DNA of 9,070 nucleotides, from assembly GCA_033809415.1 (NCBI GenBank), contig JAPXLT010000196.1:1-9070 (forward strand), in the 5' to 3' direction. The position numbers and the translations under genes are program-made. The DNA comes from JAQVUB01 sp033809415 (lineage in GTDB: Bacteria > Verrucomicrobiota > Lentisphaeria > Oligosphaerales > Oligosphaeraceae). How positions within the stretch are numbered: position 1 is the stretch's first letter; the number at the start of each line of letters is the position of its first letter. The notes beneath the pieces are model-generated. The model had not been told where the DNA came from and made no database searches. It was given only the letters and a program-made list of their open reading frames with translations. Positions 1 through 7,600 of the stretch are shown here, piece after piece.

Positions 1-2
1 TC

Positions 3-929
3 AGCAACATTGAGAAGACCGGCGATATAAGCGGCAAGCTCGAACATGACTTCCAGGTGCAGGACATGGGCGCGGTCACCTGGCTCCTTAGGTTTCCGAA
101 ACCGCGGGAACTCATCAAGAGGGGCATGTATGCGCGGGTGCAGGTTGACGATGTCTGCAACGATCTGTTTGCCGTGATGATCGAGGCCGCCAAATGCATG
201 GGCATCAGCAAAATCGACAACGTCAAGCACGATGGGGACAAAAAAGTCCGCATCCTCGAGTTTTCACTGGCCGCCCTGGAAAAAGCTAGCCGTCCGATGA
301 GCATCGGGCTGGCCGCCGTCAACAACAACTCGGGCGCGGGCGATTCCGAAGCGCTCCATCCCGCGAAAATGACGGTCCAATTTCTGGGACAGATTGCCCT
401 GCCGGCGGAAACCACTTGGTACAACTTCCTTGGAACGCGCATCATGCAGGCTTCAGCCGACCTCGAAGTCACCAGCGAGACCGCCGGCGTACTCGGCGAG
501 TACTCGATAGATATGTGGCCTGGCGTAGCTAATAACCTCAGCCCTTTTCGCATCGTCACCGCACAAATCAACAAACCATGGCCGCAAAGCGTCCGTATCC
601 GCTCGACTATTGTGCCGGTTGATTTTGGAGAAGTCACCGTAGGAACTGGCCCCGTCCACGCAGTGCCCACAGGAAATGCCAAGATACTCGTTGATTACCG
701 GCACCCGGACGCACAAGATTTTTATGCATCGGAGGAGTTTATCGTACCGCTTGCCGACTTGTCTGCCGAAAGTGGCTATAAGGTCGATTTGAACCCAGCC
801 GCCTCCACCGATATAGTCAACATAGCTATACGTCCCACTTATACAGTTTCGGGAGTTGGCGCCGGCACTGGCGAAAATCTCAATACCGCCGTGTTGATCT
901 TCCTGCCGCCATCACCCGCCAATCCCTGA
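3..929 (+). CDS. C-terminal part of an unrecognised protein (5' end outside window)
   Basis: The reading frame is open from the window's first complete codon (position 3) to the TGA at 927-929, giving 308 visible residues. The true start is upstream. A GTG at 57 could be read as a start, but no ribosome binding site precedes it and the frame continues through it, so it is probably internal. I do not recognise the family. The visible part begins with a charged stretch (SNIEKTGDISGKLEHD), then alternates hydrophobic and polar residues in a way suggesting a beta-rich fold (for example VRIRSTIVPVDFGEVTVG and TDIVNIAIRPTYTVSG). It ends in a short Pro-rich tail, PPSPANP. No membrane segment, sorting signal or catalytic motif was seen. 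A structural, surface or phage-like role is possible but unsupported. It is separated from the next gene by 768 bp of repeats, so co-transcription is unlikely. The coding call is fairly sure; the function is unknown. Confidence 0.8.
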   Translation, partial: SNIEKTGDISGKLEHDFQVQDMGAVTWLLRFPKPRELIKRGMYARVQVDDVCNDLFAVMIEAAKCMGISKIDNVKHDGDKKVRILEFSLAALEKASRPMSIGLAAVNNNSGAGDSEALHPAKMTVQFLGQIALPAETTWYNFLGTRIMQASADLEVTSETAGVLGEYSIDMWPGVANNLSPFRIVTAQINKPWPQSVRIRSTIVPVDFGEVTVGTGPVHAVPTGNAKILVDYRHPDAQDFYASEEFIVPLADLSAESGYKVDLNPAASTDIVNIAIRPTYTVSGVGAGTGENLNTAVLIFLPPSPANP

Positions 930-935
930 TGGAAT

Positions 936-973
936 GGACGAGGGACTTCCCGTCCGTGGAAAGGCGTCTTTTT
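936..973 (+). terminator. weak candidate terminator after the first gene
   Basis: Seven bases after the stop codon, GGACG (936-940) can pair with CGTCC (951-955). With A941 bulged out, GGG (942-944) can continue the stem with TCC (948-950). A run of five T follows at 969-973. The T-run is 13 bases from the stem, too far for a classical intrinsic terminator, and it also forms the edge of the inverted repeat starting at 969. The position is right for a terminator but the structure is poor. Confidence 0.25.
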
Positions 974-992
974 GAACAACGAAATGCCCGAA
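969..992 (+). repeat. left terminal inverted repeat of the 969-1595 block
   Basis: This matches the reverse complement of 1572-1595 at 23 of 24 positions, with the first 19 bases perfect. It also contains CGAAA motifs recurring about every 9-10 bases (C at 980, 989 and 999), so it may itself be a remnant of a short degenerate tandem repeat. Confidence 0.75.
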
Positions 993-997
993 AGGAC

Positions 998-1065
998 ACG
1001 AAAAAATTTCATGGAAGTGGCTTTTTCTGCGTGAATGTATTGTGCTCGCCATGAAATTTTTTCGT
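998..1065. repeat. 17-bp perfect inverted repeat with 34-base spacer
   Basis: ACGAAAAAATTTCATGG (998-1014) is exactly complementary, inverted, to 1049-1065. The pairing stops cleanly at both ends. The spacer (1015-1048) holds no obvious further structure. It sits just inside the left end of the larger inverted-repeat block. It could be a stem-loop in RNA, a sub-terminal inverted repeat of a mobile element, or a separate inserted repeat. It lacks a following T-run, so it is not a typical terminator. Confidence 0.8.
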
Positions 1066-1144
1066 ACTACTATCACTCGATTTCTTCTTTTTTGTGAAAG
1101 ATTTTCAAAAAGCCGATGCGCAAGTTACTGGCTTTGAGGTTCTT

Positions 1145-1167
1145 TCTCATTTTTGAGATTTTTTTTT
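1145..1167 (+). terminator. possible short-stem intrinsic terminator
   Basis: TCTCA (1145-1149) pairs with TGAGA (1154-1158) around a TTTT loop and is followed directly by nine T (1159-1167). The arrangement is right for an intrinsic terminator, but the stem is only 5 bp with two G-C pairs and lies in a generally T-rich tract (about 1075-1185). No transcript is known to reach it. Confidence 0.25.
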
Positions 1168-1201
1168 GAACTTTTTGATTTTTCAGTGATGAGAGAGGGA
1201 A

Positions 1202-1234
1202 GCCGGCTTCATGCCGGCGAGCCGCCGGCGCTCC
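1202..1234. repeat. GC-rich nested palindromes (GCCGGC motif)
   Basis: The self-complementary hexamer GCCGGC occurs at 1202-1207, 1213-1218 and 1224-1229. Adjacent copies are separated by five bases, so alternative hairpins are possible. The abrupt change from the T-rich tract just upstream marks a boundary between repeat modules. It resembles extragenic palindromic (REP-like) sequence in form, but I cannot assign a named family. Confidence 0.55.
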
Positions 1235-1294
1235 ATATCGCCTCCGACGCAACTGCGTAAAGCCGGTCTTGTCACACAAGAATTTTGGACAGGG

Positions 1295-1385
1295 ATTATG
1301 TCGCGCCCTTACAGGGCTTTGCCGATGATGTGATCCCTGACCCAGGGCGTTGCCCTGGGCTGGTATGTCACGCCCCTTCAGGGCT
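1295..1385. repeat. composite palindromic repeat: two related 24-bp modules around an 8-bp stem
   Basis: Positions 1295-1318 and 1362-1385 are similar 24-base modules (19 of 24 identical). Both contain TATGTC followed by a GCCC...AGGGCT half-palindrome. Between them lies a perfect hairpin, CCCAGGGC (1341-1348) pairing with GCCCTGGG (1352-1359) across a three-base loop. The first module has its own stem, GCCCT (1305-1309) with AGGGC (1313-1317). Such multi-hairpin units are typical of dispersed extragenic repeats. The minus strand is open here for about 107 codons (1073-1396), but that frame is simply the repeat read through. Confidence 0.65.
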
Positions 1386-1401
1386 AATTCCAACATCGCT
1401 A

Positions 1402-1437
1402 ATCCGACCGATCCGACCGATCCGTCCGATCAGTCGG
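1402..1437. repeat. four 9-bp tandem units, ATCCGACCG-type
   Basis: Four consecutive 9-mers are present: ATCCGACCG, ATCCGACCG, ATCCGTCCG and ATCAGTCGG. The last unit is diverged so that GTCGGA (1433-1438) is complementary to TCCGAC in the first two units, allowing a hairpin. Confidence 0.75.
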
Positions 1438-1503
1438 AGAAAACAATAGGCCAGATCACAAATTCGCGTGCCATTTCATCCGTCAAAGCAACAACCTTAT
1501 AAA

Positions 1504-1530
1504 TTTTCCGAGCTTTCCGAGCTTTCCGTG
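1504..1530. repeat. three 9-bp tandem units, CTTTCCGAG-type
   Basis: TTTTCCGAG, CTTTCCGAG and CTTTCCGTG follow one another without a gap. The unit length equals that of the neighbouring array at 1402-1437, although the sequence differs. Confidence 0.7.
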
Positions 1531-1533
1531 GAC

Positions 1534-1561
1534 AAAAAATGGGTTGTGGGCGGCAGCCCAC
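1534..1561 (-). terminator. possible minus-strand terminator hairpin
   Basis: GTGGGC (1546-1551) pairs with GCCCAC (1556-1561) around a GGCA loop. Read on the minus strand, the stem is followed after six bases by six T (complement of 1534-1539). No minus-strand gene is evident to the right that would need it, so it may only be another palindromic repeat in this block. Confidence 0.25.
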
Positions 1562-1595
1562 CCCAAGGTTGTTCGTGCATTTCGTTGTTCAAAAA

Positions 1596-1636
1596 CATTT
1601 TTGCTTGCAAAATCCATTTTTGCATAGTATGCTAAA
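1596..1636 (+). promoter_or_regulatory. two operator-like palindromes overlapping a weak candidate promoter
   Basis: TTTTGC (1599-1604) and GCAAAA (1607-1612) form a 14-bp perfect palindrome. A second, imperfect 19-bp palindrome spans 1618-1636, with core GCATAGTATGC. The 9-mer CATTTTTGC starts both sites (1596 and 1615, 19 bp apart, close to two helical turns), as expected for a repressor or activator binding to one face. A weak sigma70-like pair, TTGCTT (1601-1606) and TAGTAT (1625-1630) with an 18-bp spacer, overlaps both sites. The match to consensus is poor and this phylum may use other signals. The palindromes are visible; the regulatory role is inference. Confidence 0.35.
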
Positions 1637-1688
1637 TGGCGACTCCGCATAGTTATTTAAACACGACCTGTTCCACAATTGCAACGAC

Positions 1689-1694
1689 AGGGGG
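1689..1694 (+). promoter_or_regulatory. ribosome binding site of the large gene
   Basis: AGGGGG lies just before two consecutive ATG codons (1698 and 1701). The gap is 3 bases to the first ATG and 6 to the second, so translation may begin at 1701, making the product one residue shorter. ACAGG (1687-1691) could pair with CCTGT (1667-1671), a weak 5-bp stem that would partly cover the site. Confidence 0.6.
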
Positions 1695-1697
1695 TTC

Positions 1698-4600
1698 ATG
1701 ATGCGCCGGAAACACAACCGTCTCTGCCTGATGATGTTGCTTTTGCCCTTTCTGATCATCCGGGTTCCGGCGCAAAGCGGCGTTCCGGGTGCCACCGGCT
1801 TGCTCGAACTGCCCCCCGCCGAGAAGGAGCGCGTCCTCGAGAGTTTCGAGGTCTGGGAGGCGGCTCCGACCCGGGCGCCTCTGCCCGCCCGGGTTGTCAA
1901 TACACGATATCTGCCAAAGGTCAGCAGCCAGGGCACCCTGGGTATTTGTGGCTCGTTTGTTGTCTATTATTATCTCTACAGTTATTATTTCGCCAAGGCC
2001 AGGAATCTGGCTTTCCGCCCTGATCCGGAAACATCCCCTGAATATATCTCCAGTCCGGCCTGGGGTGTCTTGATGGCACCGCACGGAGTCGCAGCAGAGG
2101 GGGGAACCGGTTTCTATATGCCGTGGGGTGCTTCGCCACTGGCCTGCATCGAATCGATCATCAATATCGGTGCATTGCCCTGGTCTGAGATGCCCTATAA
2201 CGATGGTGCCGGAGTCCCCGCTGAAGACAAATTCTATCGGCAGCTGCCGACGGCGGCGCAGATGAAGGCGGCGCTTCGCTACAAGGGCGTTCGCGGCACT
2301 ACCCTGAATGCTATTGACACCCCGGATGGTTTGCAGAATCTGAAGCGATTTCTCGCTCAGGGCAATATTGCGGTCGTCACTTGGAGATCACCATTGACCA
2401 CCAACATGGACTCTTATCCCAACCCCTCGGAATCCGTCATTATCGACGGAGTTGGTGAGATTGGCAACGTCAACAATAATGTTTATGCCTGGCCTTCCGA
2501 GGCCGCCGGTCGCGCCCCCTCTCATGCAGTGACCATTATCGGCTACGACGATAACATCCCCTACCGGAACAAGAACGGCGAAGAGTGCCAGGGTGCCCTG
2601 CTGCTTGTCAATTCCTGGGGAACGGACTGGGGCGTCAGCCCGGCGGCAGACATCGAAGCTGGCTTTATGTGGCTGGGCTATGAGGCTGTTTTGACCTATA
2701 AGAAACTGGAAGGGCAGGCGTACGCGGTCGCAGCGCGCAGTGAAGACTATCAGCCCGCGCTGCTGGGAACCGTTACCTTCCAAGACCAGACGTCCAACAA
2801 CTGGGTGACGCAAATCACGGGTTTCCCGGTGCGCTGGCCCAGTCTGTTTTCTTTTAGCGCCAACAGGCACCCCCTGGGGATTGAATTCCCATCCAACGCT
2901 TATATCACCAAAAGCAATGCCGCGCAGCCGGACTATGCCGAATATCTCCTCGATCTGTCCAATATGGCGGGCAATCCCTTCCCGGCTCTCGCCTTGCAAT
3001 GCAATGCCCTGACCACTCCCGACCCCGTCGGAAAAATCAGTGATCTGAAGATAGAACGCCGCGAACCGGCAGGTGACAACTGGACGGAAAGCGCGGTGCC
3101 TGACGTTGATTTCGCCGTGCAACGCTTCAGCGATTCCTATCCGGCTTTCAGCGCCGGCATCAACATGCTGCAGGAGCACGCCATTGGCTTCGAAGATTTG
3201 CATCCGCAGGCCGGCAGCAGCGCCTGGGGCGACGCCAGTGGCGACGGATTCCCCGACCTGGCCATCGCCTCCCTGCAGAAAAAAGCAAATGGTACGCTGG
3301 AAAACATCCACCGGGTCTATCTGAACAATGGGACGGGCGGTTTTCAGGCCAACCCCATTGCCTTGCCGATACCTGCCAGCGAATACCCACGTTCCGCGCT
3401 CTGCGAACTGCTCTGGGTGGATATTGATAACGACGGTGATCTGGACATTGTAGCTGTCAATGGCATAGCAACGTACATCGTCAAAAACAATGGAAACGCA
3501 ACTTTTAACTTGTCAGCCACCCTGCCTTATTCTGGCGGTCCTGGTGCGGTCGCCAGTGCTGATTTCGACCTCGATGGGCGGCCCGACCTGGCCATTGCCG
3601 GAACCAGTGAAACCGGGACGGTCATTCTGTTCCAGACCAGCCCCGATGTTTTCACGCCGTATCGCATCAGTATGCGCGACAGCGAAAATGTCGCCATGGG
3701 GATTTATGCTCCGGCGATGGCAGTTGGCGACATCAATGGCGATGTTCTGCCGGACTTGGTCGCCAGCGGAAAAGAAGCCGGCGTAACGCAAAACCTGATC
3801 TGGTACCAGAATAACGGTAATTACACCTTCACCCCCAGGCAACTGCCATTGCCCGCCCTGCCGCATTTTAGCATCGCCATTGCCGACTTTGATGGCGACG
3901 GCTGTGATGACATCCTCTACAGCGCCGGCAATAACAGCGGACAGCATCTCAACGGCGTACTCCGGGGCAGAAACGAGGGACTGCCGACATCGGTCGGTCT
4001 GCAAAGCGGGCTGCCTCCCCTATGGGGCGGGCGCGTCCTCTGGGCCGACCTGAATAACGACGGTCAACCGGAAGCACTCATCGGCGGCATCGAGGACGAT
4101 GGATATGCCACCCCCTCCGTTTATGGCTATGGCACACTCGACCTCTACCCACGCGATCAATATTACCGACATTACACCTGCGTACTCACCTGGGACAGCG
4201 GCGAGCAGCAGTTCCAGGACAGCGGCATGACTCTGCACTCCACCGTCGGCTTCTCGGGTCCCTCTATCCTCAGTGCTGTCGATTTTGACAAGGATGGAGA
4301 TATCGACCTGCTCAGCGGAGGAGTCCTGACTACAAAGGCCGACTTCTATATGGGACAGGGGCCGGGTGCGGATATCTGCCGCGTGATTTTCCTGGAAAAT
4401 CGCGCCTGCGGCTATTTCGGCGATGATCGGCCCAACACTCCCCCGTCCGTTCCGGTCGGCCTGCATGCCACCGCAAACGGCAATGGTAAAGTCAGCTTCA
4501 GCTGGACGCCTTCGGCGGATGATTCCACGCCGGCAGGCGCCCTGCGCTACCTCTTGCAGGCCGGAACCGCTTCCGGCCAGTACAACCTTTGCAGCGGCAA

Positions 4601-7600
4601 TGCACCGGCAGGACTGCCCGGGCAATTGCTGAAGTCACCGGTGACCTTGCGGGGACTGCCGGCAGGAAAAATCTACTGGCGGGTACGGGCTATTGACGCC
4701 GGCGGCAAAATGTCCGCCTGGAGCATTGAGCAAAGCGTCACCGCTTCCGGTTCGGAGGCACCGCCAACGCCGGGGGAACCTTTGCCGGAAGTCGCCCCGC
4801 CGGATGTCACCATCACTGTGAGAAGCCTTGATACCAATGGCAGTACCGCCGGTGGCTACGTTGAGGGCGGTGGAGGTGCCAGCTCCGGTTCCACGATCCT
4901 GCTGAAAGCCTTTCCGCGTGACGGCTGGCGCTTTTCGCATTGGGAAGGCGAGGTGTATTCGCCGCTGGCCCGGAAAACCAAAATGCTGGTTTTCAGCGAT
5001 GCGGTGGTCACTGCCCGCTTTGTGCCGGACCACAATCTGCTCCATACCGCAGCCGGCCATACGGCCTTGCGCGACCGCAACGGTCATATCTGGGCCTGGA
5101 GTGACACGTTCAGCGAAGCGAAAACCGGACCGGCCTGGCTGCAAGCCGAAGATGGACTGCCCGCGCTCGCTGCTGTCGGCTCGCAATCTGCAACCTGGCT
5201 TGGTGTCAATGACACACGCACCTTTTTCGGAGTCTCGAACGGCGAACATGACACTCCCGATGACGACAACAAGAATTTCCTGCGTGACAGCTTGATGACG
5301 GTAAAGGGTCTGGATGATTTCAGCTGGTGGTCATACTCCGCCTATCCGGAAAAGACGCTGGCGATGTGGTGCAGCGGCAACGGCTATATCGTCAACCATC
5401 TGGGCACCAATGCGGCAGAATTGGACACAATCTCATTTTACGGTTCCAGTGCTTCCATCCATCCTTCCGACTGGATCGTTTCCCAGCACGACCCGAACCT
5501 AGTCAATCTCGGCATCGCCCAAGTCGCCTGCACCGATTCATTCGTGCTTTTCCTGACTCACCAGGCCGGCGTTTACGCAGTCGGCAGCAATCACTGCGGT
5601 CAACTCGGCGACAATACTACCAATGCCTATGCTGACATTGCTGCGGTTCCCGGCATGCCGAAATTCAAGGCGATTGCCGCCGGATGGGATTCCGACAGCC
5701 AAACCGCCTTTGCCCTCGGCCTGGACTTCCAGGGGCGCGTCTGGAGCTGGGGAAATAATGATTATGGCCAGCTCGGGCGGGGAAATCAGGGCGGCAATGT
5801 GCTTTCCCCGCAGATATTGCCGGCTTTCTCGAGTCCGGTCATCGCCCTGGCCGCCGGCAATCGGCATGCCTTGGTGCTGACCGCAGACGACCGGGTCTTT
5901 GCCTGGGGAGACAACCTGTTTGGCCAGATCGGCAGCGGCGATGTGAATGGCGATGGGGTGCTGGATCAGACCATTGTCACCAGCCCATACAAGGTTCCCA
6001 GCCTAGGGACAGTCATCTGCATCGCCGCCGCCGATGCCCATAGCCTGGCCATGACCGACGATGGCAAACTCTTCGGCTGGGGCAATAACGGCTGTGGACA
6101 AATCACCGGGAACAGCAGTGCAGACCTCTGGATCCCAACCCCGGTGCCCAATCCGCCGACATGGCAGGGCAGCGACAGCACGCTGACAACTTCCGTGCGG
6201 TCGAGTGCGGACACCCCCGGCAGCAGCACATCATACCCCGGCATGGGCAGCGTCATACCACCCGCCGGAACCTATCCAACACGCTCTGGCAGCACGCTGC
6301 CGATCAAGGCGATCAATGGCGAACGCTACCAGTTCTCCCATTGGGAAGGCCCGGTCGCTGATCCGAACAACCCGGAAACTACCCTTTTGCTTGAGGAAGG
6401 AGACATCCAAGTCTGCGCGGTGTTCACCTTGTCTGCCGAAACTCTGGCCCTGAACATCAGCGCCAATCCGGCGGATGCCGGCAGTACGTTGCCGGCACTG
6501 GGGGAATATGAACTGGCAAAAGACAGCGTTCAGACCTTCCGGGCTTTGCCAAAGCCGCAATATGCCTTCAAGCAATGGGATTCAGTTACCGACTTGGATG
6601 ACTTGGCCCGGCAGAGCCAGTTTGACTGGACCTTAACCGGCGACCTGAACCTGACTGCCCAATTCGAACTGCGCCCTTTCCGAACCAGCCCCAAACCGAA
6701 TATCGAAGGCACCACGCTGAGTCTGACTGAAAATGGGCAGATCATCTGGTGGACGTCCAAATCTAATGTTTATTCCCAGCATACGCTGGATTTAGGCGGA
6801 GTACGGATTCTGGATGTCATTAGCAAAGGTTTGGCCTCGGTTGGCAATGGCTTAGCCTTGGGAGACAATGGACGCCTCTATGCCTGGGGCAATAATAGCT
6901 ATGGCGAACGCGGTGCCGGAACAGCCGGTTCAGGTTATACCTACCCGGATGCTTACAACTTGGTACTGGGGCCGGATGGGCAAGCACTTTTCACCGATGC
7001 CGTGCGGATTTTTGCCGGTCAGCATACACGTTTTGCCCAATGCGCCGATGGCAATCTCTACGTCTGGGGAAAAATGCCGGTCAGCGGCCAGAGCCAGCCA
7101 CGTCCGATTCAAGTCCCCGGTCTGAAAGACAATGCCAAGGTGCTTGATGTCATCGAGGCAACTGAAACATCCATTTCCACCTTTTTATTCCTTTACGATG
7201 ACGGGACGGTCGCTAGCTGGGGCGACGCGGACTTCACCGGCACCGGCAACCCGCACCCGATACCTACACAGATACCAGGCCTGAGCAATATCCGAGCAGT
7301 CACCGCAGGCAACGGCGTCGCCCTAGCGCTGGGACAGAATGGCAACGTTTATGTCTGGGGAAAATCGTATGCGCAGAACTATACCGGGTGCCTGGGTTTA
7401 GGAACAAACATCAAGACACAAATTCTGCCGCGCCGTTTGACTAATTTACCCGTAATCAAGCGCATCTTTGTTATTGGCTGTAGCTGCTACGCCATCGACC
7501 AGGGCGGCAAGCTCTGGATTTGGGGACAGAATGGCTGGTCGTACTGGCATGGCGTTGGAAGCACAGAACCGACAGCTTATTTCACCCCGACACAGCATCC

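Larger units (their letters stand above)
969..1595. mobile_element. 627-bp repeat-rich block bounded by inverted repeats; possible MITE-like element
   Basis: The left end TTTTTGAACAACGAAATGC (969-987) is the exact reverse complement of 1577-1595. After one mismatch the match continues for four more bases, giving 23 of 24 positions (969-992 against 1572-1595). Inside are a 17-bp perfect inverted repeat, GC-rich palindromes, a paired 24-bp module and two 9-bp tandem arrays. There is no transposase or convincing coding sequence. An inverted-repeat-bounded block without a gene fits a non-autonomous element, or a mosaic of dispersed intergenic repeats in which the same motif landed twice in opposite orientation. 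I found no clear target-site duplication: flanks GGCGTC and CATTTT do not match. The inverted repeat is directly visible; the mobility is inference. Confidence 0.45.

Noticed and set aside
57..59. GTG as the start of the first gene
   Set aside because: No Shine-Dalgarno sequence precedes it and the frame is open to the window edge, so it is more likely internal.
1073..1396. 107-codon minus-strand open frame (MLELALKGRD...)
   Set aside because: It is the palindromic repeat modules and the T-rich tract read through. It has no ribosome binding site and no recognisable domain, and its amino-acid composition changes at the repeat boundaries.
960..1604. target-site duplication flanking the inverted-repeat block
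   Set aside because: Bases outside the two ends (GGCGTC on the left, CATTTT on the right) show no direct repeat.
2388..3311. 307-codon minus-strand open frame inside the large gene
   Set aside because: It lies antisense to the peptidase and first propeller, whose protein motifs are clear; its own translation shows no domain.
3229..4322. EF-hand or dockerin domains
   Set aside because: The seven DxDxDG-type loops are spaced 47-78 residues apart with FG-GAP context (DLAIA, DIVAV and similar strands), which fits VCBS propeller blades rather than EF-hands.
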